A DNA stretch of 64,000 bases from JALSNL01 sp036479585 (GTDB lineage Bacteria; Bacteroidota; Ignavibacteria; Ignavibacteriales; Melioribacteraceae): positions 1,488,001-1,552,000 of the forward strand of contig OZ245062.1 of the NCBI GenBank assembly GCA_965224785.1. Reading direction: 5' to 3'. The translations under genes and the position numbers were made by a program. Below, piece by piece: positions 42,154-51,483 of this stretch; position 1 is the first letter of the stretch; the number at the start of each line of letters is the position of its first letter. The notes beneath the pieces were generated by a model. That model had not been told where the DNA came from and searched no databases. It saw only the letters and a program-made list of their open reading frames with translations.

Positions 42154-43487
42154 TTCACACCTCCTAACTCATCTGCAGAAATGGTTGAAATTGTTAATCC
42201 GTTTTTTGTAAAATATTTTTTAGCAATCTTTTTAATATCATCAACCGTAACTTTATCGTATTGCGAATAAACTTTATTTACTGTTTCCGGATCTCCGGTA
42301 ATTTGAATGTAATGTGAAATTGAGTTTGCAATTGATGTTGGACTATCAATACCCATTGCATAAGAATACTTTAAATTTGATTTAGTTCTATCTAAAGTAT
42401 ATTCATCAACTCTTTCATCTTTTAGCTTTTCAATTGTCTTAAATATTTCATCTGCTACATATTGAAAATCATCTTTGTTGATAAGAGAAACTTGAATATT
42501 AAATAAATTTGGATCTCTCGAGTCTAAAGCTCCCCCGCCGATAAAGCGAATTTTTTGTTCTTCAATTACAAGTTTTTTATAAAGCTTAGAAGTACTTGAA
42601 AAAGTTAAGGATGAAAGAACATCTAAAGTCGGCATATCTATTTCATCTTCGTTAAAAGCTGGTCCTTTATAGCTTAATAATAAAAATGGCGGTATGCTTC
42701 CATTTTGTAAATGATTAAAACGTGTTCCAGTTTGTTGTGGTTCGGAAGGGATTGAGTTAACAAAACTACCTCTTTCCCAATCTCCAAAATACTGCTGACT
42801 AAGTTTTACAACTTGTTCACGCTTTGCATCTCCAACAACTAAAACGGTACAATACTCTGGTCTGTAGTATCTTTTGAAAAATTCACGAGAGTATTCAAAT
42901 TGATTTGGCATATCTACAATATCATCAAAAAAGCCCATAGTGGTATGTTTGTAAGTATGTTTATCAAATGCAGTATTCTGCAATTGCTCAAATATTTGCT
43001 GATAGGGACTTGCATAATTTTTAGTATATTCCCCTTTTACTGCTCCAGCTTCTGTTTTAAAATCATGTTCGGAGTAATTTAAGTTCTTAAACCTGTCAGA
43101 TTCAAGTTCAAACATCAACTCAAGTTTGGTCGCGTCTCCAGTCATAACATACAGAGTTCTATCTTGCGTAGTGTTTGCATTTGCAGATGCTCCAATTGAT
43201 TTTAGCACAGCAGAATATTTCTCTTTTGGATATTTATCTGTTCCACGAAACATCATGTGTTCAAAAAAATGTGCAAAACCAGTTACGCCTTTTTCTACTT
43301 CATCTCTTGCTCCAACTCTAACAACAATATAAAAAGAAACTATCCCAGGGCTATCAAACGGAATAGTAACTATATTTAAATCATTTGCAAGTTTTGTTTG
43401 GTGGATTGGATATGGAAGGATATTATCTTTGTCAGTTCCGAGTAAGAATGAACTTAAAAAAAACAATGTTAATATTATTTTTCTCAT
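42150..43487 (-). CDS. M16-family zinc peptidase, active subunit, exported
   Basis: Zinc endopeptidase of the insulinase/processing-peptidase family, 445 residues with a signal peptide (MRKIILTLFFLSSFLLG). The inverted zinc motif is present as HFFEH at 73-77 within FAHFFEHMMFRGT, and the distal Glu lies in AGAVKGEYTKNY about 76 residues later. It is the first gene of a two-gene operon; the partner lacks the metal site. Likely degrades peptides in the periplasm. The gap before its start contains only AT-rich sequence. Confidence 0.94.
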   Translation of the reverse strand: MRKIILTLFFLSSFLLGTDKDNILPYPIHQTKLANDLNIVTIPFDSPGIVSFYIVVRVGARDEVEKGVTGFAHFFEHMMFRGTDKYPKEKYSAVLKSIGASANANTTQDRTLYVMTGDATKLELMFELESDRFKNLNYSEHDFKTEAGAVKGEYTKNYASPYQQIFEQLQNTAFDKHTYKHTTMGFFDDIVDMPNQFEYSREFFKRYYRPEYCTVLVVGDAKREQVVKLSQQYFGDWERGSFVNSIPSEPQQTGTRFNHLQNGSIPPFLLLSYKGPAFNEDEIDMPTLDVLSSLTFSSTSKLYKKLVIEEQKIRFIGGGALDSRDPNLFNIQVSLINKDDFQYVADEIFKTIEKLKDERVDEYTLDRTKSNLKYSYAMGIDSPTSIANSISHYIQITGDPETVNKVYSQYDKVTVDDIKKIAKKYFTKNGLTISTISADELGGVK

Positions 43488-43673
43488 TGAGATTCCTCAT
43501 CTATTATGATAATTATTAAACTAATACCTAACAATATATTTGATGATTAGAATTTAATAATGTTGTATTAATTATTTAACAGATTATAATTTCTACTTAA
43601 TCAAATCCATCCACATAGTTTTGAAAAGTAGCTAGCTGTAACTTTATAATAATAAAAGCATGTGTAATGTCGC

Positions 43674-45491
43674 TTAATTTGATGCACTCAAAGGAACAAG
43701 GAGTTTACTCATAACTTCAAGATGGTTTCTATGTTTAACTAAAACATAATAGCTTCCATTAGAACCGGATATTTCGATCTCTCCAGTTGTACCATCATCT
43801 GCAACAATGTTTCCATCTTCATTTAAGAAAACACTTTTAGAAACTATGGCAGTACCATTTGAAGATCCGCGAAGTTCTACCAAAACCCAATCAACTACAT
43901 TTTGCGGAATTGATGCTACAGTTCTAGGGTCTTCCAAATAAGGAGAGGTTAACGGAATGTTACTATTTATTGCTATGTTCATTTTATTATTTCCAGAATT
44001 ATATGCGCCATCTAATAATATTTTTGTCCTTAATAACAAGGAAGTTGGATAATGTTCATCTGTTCCACAATCAATAGTTCCATTTGTTCTTTGCTCATTA
44101 TCAACATCTACTTCGTTAATGTCTGTTGTATAACTTGGGTTGCCAGCATTTATTGCCGTAGATATTTTTGGAATGTGAAAATCATTGGGAGCATTATTAA
44201 AATAGGGATTGCCATAAACAGAATGTACGCCGTAACCCGTTGAGCTATAGAAATTTTGCAATCCCACATCTTCTCCATTGCTCCTAACATTAATAATTGA
44301 ACTGCTTCCGGCAAGATTATATACTAAGTTATAATCAATAGTTAAATTAACTTGATCTCTAATTATATAAGTATATACATTTTGAGAAGAAATGAAAAAT
44401 ATATTGTTCTCAATTTTGCAATCAGCCAACTTTGTTAAATGTATTTCACCGTTATAATTATTCCCAACATCATTATTATAAAATGTATTATTGTAAACTT
44501 GAGAATTTAGAACAATTCCAGTTGTATTGACATCATAACCACCAATGTGCATCCCTGCATAAAAATTTTCGTAAAAAATATTATTTCTAAAAATAATTCC
44601 GGATGTGCTACCATTTTCCTCACACCCAATTTCTCCACCATAACCATTATGGTAACAAATGTTATTCTCCACTATTATATCTTTACCTCCGTCAATATAA
44701 ATTCCAGCAGCTGTACTATAATCAGCGTTACAGTTATAAACCAAATTATTTCTAATAATACCATTTCTTCCATGGTCTAGTTCTGGAGGTAATATTGAGG
44801 GTAGATAATTTCCACCAATATCAATTCCAATATTTGTGTTGTCTCGTACGATATTATTTTCAATTACAAAATAAGTAAAGTTACCACCGCAAGAAATATT
44901 TTCACTATAACCAGTTTGATTATTAAAAACTTCATTCCCACTAATTGTAATGTTGTTTAAAGAATTAACTGGATCATCTGCATAAATAAGAAGCGGAACT
45001 GCATTTGTATTATTAGTTACTGGAGCATTTGGGTTGGCAGAAAATTTAATATTACTAATTTTATTATTTATAATTTCGATATGATGTGCTGCTCCTTGAA
45101 GTGTAAGACCTGAAGCAAAATTAAAAATGTTATTGGTTAAGTGTAACCCCTCTATTATAAGATAAGCATTGTCAGTCCAAATTATAGAAGCATCATCATT
45201 AAAGGTTGAAGCATCTATAATTACTTCTTCGTTTAAATAATTTCTAATTGTTATGTAAGCAGATGAATTCCCGGAAACATCAATACCAAGTTTTTCATTG
45301 TACGTTCCACCTCTAATCTCTAATACATCTCCAGCATTAAGTTGGTCAATTCCATATTGAATTGTAAGCCAAGGGTTAGCTAAAGAACCATCATTTAATA
45401 AGTCACTTCCAGATGTTGAAACATAATAGTTAGTTTGTCCTGTAATAAAATTTGATGTTAAAAAAACTAATATCAATAATAGTTTTCTCAT
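43674..45491 (-). CDS. Exported right-handed parallel beta-helix protein with C-terminal KHRNHL module
   Basis: A 605-residue surface or secreted protein. Signal peptide MRKLLLILVFLTSNFITGQ; then DUF1565-like start (YYVSTSGSDLLNDGSLANPW, GIDQLNAGDVLEIRGGTYNE) and a pectate-lyase-like beta-helix to about residue 470, with repeated ENNIxxDN/RNNIFYENF rungs. This fold binds or cleaves polysaccharides, but catalytic residues cannot be assigned. From about residue 487 comes the module shared with the proteins at 13106-15866 and 48353: LLDGAYNSG, VVDWVLVELR, VLVKHRNHLEVMS. No type IX sorting motif follows. Confidence 0.85.
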   Translation of the reverse strand: MRKLLLILVFLTSNFITGQTNYYVSTSGSDLLNDGSLANPWLTIQYGIDQLNAGDVLEIRGGTYNEKLGIDVSGNSSAYITIRNYLNEEVIIDASTFNDDASIIWTDNAYLIIEGLHLTNNIFNFASGLTLQGAAHHIEIINNKISNIKFSANPNAPVTNNTNAVPLLIYADDPVNSLNNITISGNEVFNNQTGYSENISCGGNFTYFVIENNIVRDNTNIGIDIGGNYLPSILPPELDHGRNGIIRNNLVYNCNADYSTAAGIYIDGGKDIIVENNICYHNGYGGEIGCEENGSTSGIIFRNNIFYENFYAGMHIGGYDVNTTGIVLNSQVYNNTFYNNDVGNNYNGEIHLTKLADCKIENNIFFISSQNVYTYIIRDQVNLTIDYNLVYNLAGSSSIINVRSNGEDVGLQNFYSSTGYGVHSVYGNPYFNNAPNDFHIPKISTAINAGNPSYTTDINEVDVDNEQRTNGTIDCGTDEHYPTSLLLRTKILLDGAYNSGNNKMNIAINSNIPLTSPYLEDPRTVASIPQNVVDWVLVELRGSSNGTAIVSKSVFLNEDGNIVADDGTTGEIEISGSNGSYYVLVKHRNHLEVMSKLLVPLSASN

Positions 45492-45684
45492 TTAAGCTTC
45501 CTTTGTTAGTTCTACAATTTGGATAAAGTTTGAATATACAAAACTTAAATATGTTTTATGTTATAAGTTTTTTAGTATAATAACAAAGAAATTATATTGG
45601 AATATTGGAATAATCACATTTAGACACACTTTAATCCATCAACTAAGTTAAGTATATGAAGTATATTCAAAGCTTATTTCATTT

Positions 45685-45731
45685 TGATGCACAAAGAATG
45701 TATCACAATGGCAATTTGATGATGTGCATCA
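45685..45731. promoter_or_regulatory. Inverted repeat TGATGCAC/GTGCATCA upstream of a small membrane-protein gene
   Basis: Two 8-base arms separated by 31 bases, ending 70 bases before the ATG at 45802. The right arm is part of TGATGTGCATCACA, loosely like a Crp/Fnr-type site. The rest of the 310-base gap from 45492 shows nothing I can name. Confidence 0.3.
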
Positions 45732-45801
45732 CAGCAATTAGTTTTGGTTACAGTTTATTGGTATTAACGATTTAAGAAAACAAACTAAACGGAATTACAA
45801 A

Positions 45802-46098
45802 ATGACAAACTCAATAGCACTTACATTAGAACAAGAAAGATTTGGTAACGGAAGAAACAGAAAAGAAAGTGTAAATTCTGCTTTAGTTGCTGATGTTAAA
45901 AAAGTTGCTAATGATAGTTTGTTCTTCTTTGGTATTTTCTTAGTTGCGTTTGTTGTTTTACAATTTGTTCCAACTACTGCCGGATTGATTAGTGAAATGA
46001 ATATTGGAATAAACGAAGTTGCAGTTAGCTTTTTAGGATTTGTAAATGTGTTTTGTGTAAAGTTATTTGGTAAGAAATTAAATACTGTTAAAAAGTAG
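45802..46098 (+). CDS. Small membrane protein of unknown function
   Basis: A 98-residue protein I do not recognise. A basic, polar N-terminus (ERFGNGRNRKESVNSALVAD) precedes one strong membrane segment (SLFFFGIFLVAFVVLQFVP) and a second weaker one (AVSFLGFVNVFCVKLFG), ending in KKLNTVKK. The reverse strand is also open over the same bases, so coding potential is not certain. I prefer the plus frame because it has a start ATG after AATTACAAA, a sensible membrane topology and a nearby inverted repeat. Flanked by genes on the minus strand. Confidence 0.45.
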   Translation: MTNSIALTLEQERFGNGRNRKESVNSALVADVKKVANDSLFFFGIFLVAFVVLQFVPTTAGLISEMNIGINEVAVSFLGFVNVFCVKLFGKKLNTVKK

Positions 46099-46143
46099 AA
46101 CTTCATTTACACTATAACTGATTTGGTTCTTGGATTTTAAAGT

Positions 46144-46237
46144 TGTCATCTCGAACATGTCCCTGGTGAGAGATCTCAAAATCTAAATATAGCAACGAGA
46201 TTTCTCAATCGTAAAAAACACTCATTTCGAAATGACA
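46144..46237. repeat. Dispersed inverted repeat, GTCATCTCGAAC..TTCGAAATGACA
   Basis: Outer arms GTCATCTCGAA and TTTCGAAATGAC pair imperfectly around a 70-base centre that itself contains GAGATCTC and GAGATTTCTC. Related in its ends to the element at 40362. Lies between the small membrane gene and the ABC-F stop. Confidence 0.7.
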
Positions 46238-46266
46238 AAATTCTAAGTTTGCATTTCAATAATAAA

Positions 46267-48153
46267 TCAGTTCCCTTTTAGTTCTTCTAACTCTTCCCAT
46301 CTTGTATAAAGTTTTTTAACTTTAATTTTCGCATCTTCAAACTCTTTATTTAGTTCAACTGTTTTATCCGCAAACTTTTTATGGAAATCGGGAGCAGTAA
46401 ACATTTGCTCAAACTTGTTCACTTCTTTTTCGGCATCTGAAATCTTTTCTTCTATACTTTTTAACTCCTCATTCTCTTTCCAAGTTAGCTTTGTTGTTTT
46501 TGGTTTTGTTTTTTTGTCTGCACTTTTCTCTTTTATGTTTTTTTTAGACTTATTTTTATTTCGTTCTTTCTTCTTTTCTAGATAGTAATTGTAATTCCCT
46601 TCGCTAAAATATACTTCTCCATTTCCTTCAAACGAAAATATTCCATCACAAACTCGGTTTAGAAAATATCTATCGTGACTAACAACAATAACGCAACCTT
46701 CAAATTGAACTAAAGCTTCTTCTAAAATTCTCAAAGTGGGAAGATCCAAATCGTTTGTGGGTTCATCTAATATTAAAAAATTTCCACCATCTTTTAGAAT
46801 TGCAGCTAAAGTTATTCTACTTCTCTCGCCGCCAGAAAGTCTTCCTATTTTTGTTTTTAGTCTTTCATCTGTGAATAAAAATCGTCTTAGGTAAGTCCAA
46901 ATACTCATTTCTTGATTACCAAATTTTATTGATTCACTTCCCTTTCCAATTGCTTCAATTACTGTTTCTTCATCATTTAGCAAAATTCTATTTTGATCTA
47001 TATAATTAAACTTAGTGTTATCACCTATGTCTATTGAGCCTTCGGATGGTTCAAGCTCTCCAAGAATCATTTTTAGCAATGATGTTTTACCAATTCCATT
47101 ATCTCCAACTATCCCATATTTTTTACCAGGCTCAAAAATGAAGCTCAATTTTTTTGCTAATTGTTTCCCACCGAGTTCCAGATCAATATTTTTCAATTCT
47201 ACAATTTTATTTCCAAGTCTTTCTCCTTTTGGAATAACCAAGCTAACATCAATTTCTCTTTCTACATTATTATTACTTAAAGTATCATAATAATTATCAA
47301 GTCTGCTTTTGGATTTTGTTGTTCTCGCTTTCGGTCCATGTACAACCCATTCCAACTCACGTTTTAAAAAGTTTTGTCGCTTTCGTTCTTCTGTTTCTTT
47401 TATTGATTGTCGTTCAGCTTTGTTCAATAAATATTCTGTATAGTTTCCGTTGTGTGAATAAAATTCTCCGTTGGAAAGTTCAACAATTCTGGTTGCAATT
47501 CTATCTAAGAAGTAACGATCGTGAGTTACAAAAATGCAAGTGCCTTTGTAAGTTGAAAGAAATTTTTCAATCCACTCAATAGAGTTTGTGTCAAGATGGT
47601 TTGTTGGTTCATCCAATATTAGTAGTGAAGGTTGAGCTACTAATGCACGAGCCAAAGCAACTCTTCTTTTTTCACCACCAGATAATTTGGCAACAGTAAG
47701 TGATGCTTCGGGAGCATGCAAAGATTGAATTATATAAGTAATTCTATTCTCTATATTCCAACCATCTAAGTGGTTTAACTTATTTTCAAGTTCTTCTCGT
47801 TTAGGTGAATCGAAAGGTAAAGTCTCATACTCCTCTACCATTTGCATAATACTAGTAGCACCAGACAAAATATTTTCATAAACTGTTTTATCTTCTTCAA
47901 GCGTAAACTCTTGGGAGAGGAAACCAACAACTAAATCTTTTTGCTTTGCTACCTCACCAGAATCTGGTTCATGAATACTAGAAATAATTTTGAGGAATGT
48001 AGATTTACCAGCACCATTTTTCCCTACTAATCCAATTCTATCTCCTTCATGAACGCTTAGAGACGCATTATTTAGAATTACTTGCTGACCAAAGTGAACA
48101 TTAAGTTCTTTAGCTGTAAGAATTACTTGAGTTACATTTTTTGCCATTTGCAC
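46267..48153 (-). CDS. ABC-F family ATPase (Uup-like)
   Basis: A soluble tandem-ABC protein of 628 residues, probably acting on the ribosome. First cassette: Walker A GLVGKNGAGKSTF, signature KLSGGEKRRVALARAL, Walker B LLILDEPTNHLD. Second cassette: GIVGDNGIGKTSL, RLSGGERSRITLAAIL, FLILDEPTNDLD. The linker ABC-F arm lies between. A lysine-rich C-terminal coiled coil (~540-628, KKKERNKNKSKKNIKEKSAD then EEKISDAEKEVNKFEQMF) places it nearest Uup. No membrane segments. Met3 (MAKNVTQ) is an equally good start. Confidence 0.93.
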   Translation of the reverse strand: MQMAKNVTQVILTAKELNVHFGQQVILNNASLSVHEGDRIGLVGKNGAGKSTFLKIISSIHEPDSGEVAKQKDLVVGFLSQEFTLEEDKTVYENILSGATSIMQMVEEYETLPFDSPKREELENKLNHLDGWNIENRITYIIQSLHAPEASLTVAKLSGGEKRRVALARALVAQPSLLILDEPTNHLDTNSIEWIEKFLSTYKGTCIFVTHDRYFLDRIATRIVELSNGEFYSHNGNYTEYLLNKAERQSIKETEERKRQNFLKRELEWVVHGPKARTTKSKSRLDNYYDTLSNNNVEREIDVSLVIPKGERLGNKIVELKNIDLELGGKQLAKKLSFIFEPGKKYGIVGDNGIGKTSLLKMILGELEPSEGSIDIGDNTKFNYIDQNRILLNDEETVIEAIGKGSESIKFGNQEMSIWTYLRRFLFTDERLKTKIGRLSGGERSRITLAAILKDGGNFLILDEPTNDLDLPTLRILEEALVQFEGCVIVVSHDRYFLNRVCDGIFSFEGNGEVYFSEGNYNYYLEKKKERNKNKSKKNIKEKSADKKTKPKTTKLTWKENEELKSIEEKISDAEKEVNKFEQMFTAPDFHKKFADKTVELNKEFEDAKIKVKKLYTRWEELEELKGN

Positions 48154-48216
48154 ACTGTTTTATTAAATGAGTTGCAAATATATGTAATTATGATTTGAAT
48201 AATTGAATTGTAATAT

Positions 48217-48273
48217 AGATTGCTTTTGCAATCTGTTATTTATATAGTTGCAGATTACTAGCAATCTACATTA
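48217..48273. repeat. Short palindromes of the GCAGATT/AATCTGC type
   Basis: AGATTGC TTTT GCAATCT is a perfect hairpin, followed by GCAGATTACTAGCAATCT. Related words occur near 15998 (GCAGATTAGTAATCTGC). Confidence 0.55.
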
Positions 48274-48284
48274 CATAAAATTAT

Positions 48285-48317
48285 GAAATAAAAAACCCAT
48301 CTAAATTTAGATGGGTT
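48285..48317 (-). terminator. Rho-independent terminator of the Receptor-L-like repeat gene
   Basis: AACCCATCTAAA/TTTAGATGGGTT is a perfect 12-bp stem; read on the minus strand it is followed by a T-rich run (GGGTTTTTTATTTC). Confidence 0.88.
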
Positions 48318-48352
48318 AAAAACAAAAACATTTTACTTTTAAATTGCAAAAT

Positions 48353-49828
48353 TTAATTTGTTGGAACTGGTTCTGCACTCATAACAGATAAATGATTTCT
48401 ATGTTTAATTGAAATATAATACTCAAGTCCAACTGCATCAAACTCTACTGGATTCATAATATCCATAATATTATCTACTGCTTTTACAACCTGTCCATTA
48501 TCTAACAAAAATGCTGATTTACTTGCGACTACTGATTTATCTGTTTTATCTCTAAGTTGTACTAAAACCCAATCAACGATTGGAGGAACTGAAGCAAGTG
48601 TTATTGGATCTTCTGCATAAGGTGAGCTATTTGGAACATCAAGAGAATTGCTCATACTATATGGAGCAGTGTATGCTCCTTCTAAAAATATTCTTAGAAC
48701 TACACTTACTGTTCCACAATTATCTAGGATTTGTTGTTGGCTAGGGTTGCTTGCATTTCCGCTTACATCAAAGAATCCGCTAAATCCATCAGGAGATGAA
48801 GCAGAAAATAAAGTATAAAGACCACATAAATTATTAAGTGATGAATTGGTCAAAACATAAAGATCACCATCAACTGATACAACATTACTTAAACCATCAA
48901 GATTTGTTAGAATAGAATTGTTTGATATGAAAATCCCACCATCAATCGAAGTGATTCCATTAAGTCCATCTATATTTGTTAGAGTGGGGTTACCTGACAC
49001 ATCTATTCCTCCCACAACCGAAGTAATTCCTCCAAGGCCATCTAAATTTACTATTGCTAAGTTAGTAGAAATATTGAGTTCACCAACTAGTGAAGTGATT
49101 TGACTTAAACCATCTAGATTTTGTAGTACTGAATTAAATGCTACACTAATGCCACCACCTCCAACAGAAGTAATTCCGCTTAACCCATCCACATTTATAA
49201 GTTGAGGGTTGCTTGATACATTAAGAAACTGCACCGCAGAAGTAATTCCACTTAGACCATCTACATTTGCAAGAATGGGATTAGCTGTAATTTGTAGCCA
49301 AACACCAACGGAAAGAATGCCACCCAAGCCATCAAGATTTGTAAGAACAGAATTAACTGAAACATCTATATCTCCCACAACCGAAGTAATGTTAATTAAC
49401 CCATCCACATTTGCTAGTTTTGGATTATCAGTTATAGCAAGATTTTCTATTCCTACATTTATTCCACTTAGTGCATCTATATTTAGAATATTAGGATTGC
49501 TTGTTACTTTAAGGTCTCCTCCAACGGAAGTAATGCCATCAAGTCCGTCTAGATTATTTAAGAGTGTATTATTATGTATAACAAGATTCCCACCAATTGT
49601 ATTAAGTGTAGATAATCCAGAAAGACTAGAAATTAAATTACCACTAATAATTAGATTTTCAGCTATTCCAGTATAATTTTGAAGGGAAAATATAAATATA
49701 TCTGCATTTGAGTTAAATGTTTTGCTACCAGGGAAAATATTTTGAGCATTAGTTTCAGTTAACACCCCAAAACTTAAAAAGCAACTTAGCATTATAGTTG
49801 CAAAAGAAATATTTTGTTTCATAAACAT
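48353..49828 (-). CDS. Exported Receptor-L/leucine-rich-like repeat protein with C-terminal KHRNHL module
   Basis: A 491-residue exported protein. The N-terminus MKQNISFATIMLSCFLSFGV is a signal peptide (start Met1 or Met3). About a dozen 23-24-residue repeats of the form NLDGLSGITSVGGDLxISxN fill residues 55-330, as in the Receptor L domain of bacterial surface proteins, and probably bind a ligand. From about residue 378 it ends with the shared module: FLEGAYTAP, SPYAEDP, VDWVLVQLR, ISIKHRNHLSVMS. As in the other two carriers, the module is the very C-terminus. Followed by its own terminator. Confidence 0.85.
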   Translation of the reverse strand: MFMKQNISFATIMLSCFLSFGVLTETNAQNIFPGSKTFNSNADIFIFSLQNYTGIAENLIISGNLISSLSGLSTLNTIGGNLVIHNNTLLNNLDGLDGITSVGGDLKVTSNPNILNIDALSGINVGIENLAITDNPKLANVDGLINITSVVGDIDVSVNSVLTNLDGLGGILSVGVWLQITANPILANVDGLSGITSAVQFLNVSSNPQLINVDGLSGITSVGGGGISVAFNSVLQNLDGLSQITSLVGELNISTNLAIVNLDGLGGITSVVGGIDVSGNPTLTNIDGLNGITSIDGGIFISNNSILTNLDGLSNVVSVDGDLYVLTNSSLNNLCGLYTLFSASSPDGFSGFFDVSGNASNPSQQQILDNCGTVSVVLRIFLEGAYTAPYSMSNSLDVPNSSPYAEDPITLASVPPIVDWVLVQLRDKTDKSVVASKSAFLLDNGQVVKAVDNIMDIMNPVEFDAVGLEYYISIKHRNHLSVMSAEPVPTN

Positions 49829-49994
49829 CCCGTAAATTATTAAGAATTAATTTAAGATTATTTTCCATCTCATTGGTTTATGAATACATAATAAGACTTA
49901 ATATCATTATTGTCAAATAGTTGTTTTAGAAATCTAGCATTTGTGATTTAAAGCACATATACATGATTGGAATTGAATAAGAAACTAGAAGATA

Positions 49995-50025
49995 ATAAAA
50001 AAGCCACGCTTGGTTAACGTGGCTT
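49995..50025 (-). terminator. Terminator of the CAP/T9SS gene
   Basis: AAGCCACG and CGTGGCTT form an 8-bp stem with a 9-base loop, preceded on the plus strand by an A-run (a T-run on the minus strand). The hairpin is identical in stem and loop to the one at 51495-51517. Confidence 0.88.
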
Positions 50026-50049
50026 GGATAGAAAAATTGTTTTTTACAT

Positions 50050-51342
50050 TTATTTCAACAATAACATTTGTTTTGTCTCTGAATAATTGCCAGACCTAAT
50101 TGTGTAAAAGTAAATTCCACTTGTAAGATTACTCGCATCAAAAGTATGTGAATAATTACCAATAGTTTTGTAACCATTCTCTAACACCTTCACTTCATTT
50201 CCCAATACATCATAAATTCTTAATGCCACATTTCCATCTTCAGGCAAGGTATAGTTTATTGTTGTTGTTGGGTTAAATGGATTGGGATAATTTTGTGATA
50301 ATGAAAATTCAGTTGGTAAACCAAGTTCTACTTCAACAATATCTGAATGCTCATAAGTCCCATCAATATCTATTTGTTTTAATCTATAAGAATATTTACC
50401 AGAGCTTACTGAATTATCAATAAACGAATAAAACTTTGGTGAATTACTATTACCATGCCCTTTAACAAAATCAATTTTTATCCATTCTGTATTTTCACCT
50501 TCAACATTTGGATTATGTCTTTCTATATCAAAACCATAGTTATTTACTTCTGACGCAGTTTCCCAAATTAGTTCAATATTCTTTCCATTTAATAATGCAG
50601 TAAATGTTGTTAGTTCTACTGGTAAAACAGATGTTGGACAAGGATCAACAAAATTATATACAACCACAACAGCAGTTGTAAATGTAGGGCCAAAGACAGT
50701 TGAATTACCAGAAGACAATCCTATTCCCATAAATCCTTCGCTACCAGCAGGCCCAAAATTATTATTAAATAATGCAAAGCAAGCTCTACGATGTCCCCAA
50801 CCAGAACCCGCGTCATCATAGATCCAACCATATACTGCACTTTCAACTGGCATTGGACTTGTTGATGGAGCAGCTGCGTAAAGATTCTCCGGACCATAAA
50901 TAAAACCACCTTCACTACAGCCATTGATAGCCGGATCTGAGTTCAATCGACTAGAGGGAGTAGTTCCATTTATAGTATGGCTAAAGTTACCTGTTGTTAG
51001 TATTAATGCTGCATAATTTTGAGCAATAGTAACTATACCTGGATGAACGGCTTCTAGAGGTAGCAACCCTCTAACAACTCGCTCTGCGTTAGTTAGGTAT
51101 AGTGCTTTTGCACTACTTGACATACCATCCCAAACTGCCTGACTTGGCATTGTGAGTACTGTAGATAAAGCAGTTCCGAGCTGAGCATTTTCATTTGTAC
51201 GACCATTTCCAAATGCAGAAGCAATATTTGCTACTGTTGTATTACCAGCTGACCAATTAATATCTAAATTTAGATCTGGATATGGAACTTGTCCAAACAG
51301 TTGGACAGCACATAGAAAAAAAATTGTAAATATATTTCGCAT
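50050..51342 (-). CDS. Secreted CAP (SCP/PR-1) domain protein with type IX sorting domain
   Basis: A 430-residue secreted protein. Signal peptide MRNIFTIFFLCAVQLFGQ. A CAP domain covers about 70-230, with YLTNAERVVRGLLPLEAVHP, NFSHTINGTTPSSRL and GCSEGGFIYGPENLYA; the GWGHRRACF region carries the second conserved His. An Ig-like linker (VELTTFTALLNGKNIELIWE) is typical of Ignavibacteria secreted proteins. The last 80 residues form a T9SS type A domain: SLSQNYPNPFNPTTTINY, VYDxLGNEV-like IYDVLGNEVKVL, and ETKQMLLLK at the end. Function of bacterial CAP domains is unknown. Confidence 0.93.
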   Translation of the reverse strand: MRNIFTIFFLCAVQLFGQVPYPDLNLDINWSAGNTTVANIASAFGNGRTNENAQLGTALSTVLTMPSQAVWDGMSSSAKALYLTNAERVVRGLLPLEAVHPGIVTIAQNYAALILTTGNFSHTINGTTPSSRLNSDPAINGCSEGGFIYGPENLYAAAPSTSPMPVESAVYGWIYDDAGSGWGHRRACFALFNNNFGPAGSEGFMGIGLSSGNSTVFGPTFTTAVVVVYNFVDPCPTSVLPVELTTFTALLNGKNIELIWETASEVNNYGFDIERHNPNVEGENTEWIKIDFVKGHGNSNSPKFYSFIDNSVSSGKYSYRLKQIDIDGTYEHSDIVEVELGLPTEFSLSQNYPNPFNPTTTINYTLPEDGNVALRIYDVLGNEVKVLENGYKTIGNYSHTFDASNLTSGIYFYTIRSGNYSETKQMLLLK

Positions 51343-51483
51343 AGCGGTACTCCTTATTTTATTTGTAGTTATATAATATGCAATTATAAATTAATATGCA
51401 AATAAAAATACTAAACATCCTAATTAGTTTTTGTGATTTAGGATACAAACTAAATTTTTAACATATTCACCAAATATTATATA

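Noticed and set aside
45795..46106. Minus-strand open frame opposite the small membrane protein
   Set aside because: Composition is Thr/Asn/Phe-rich without a sensible topology or ribosome-binding site; the plus frame is more credible.
48700..49680. CRISPR or tandem non-coding repeats, including two plus-strand open frames
   Set aside because: The periodicity comes from 23-24-residue Receptor-L-like repeats encoded on the minus strand; the plus frames are shadows.
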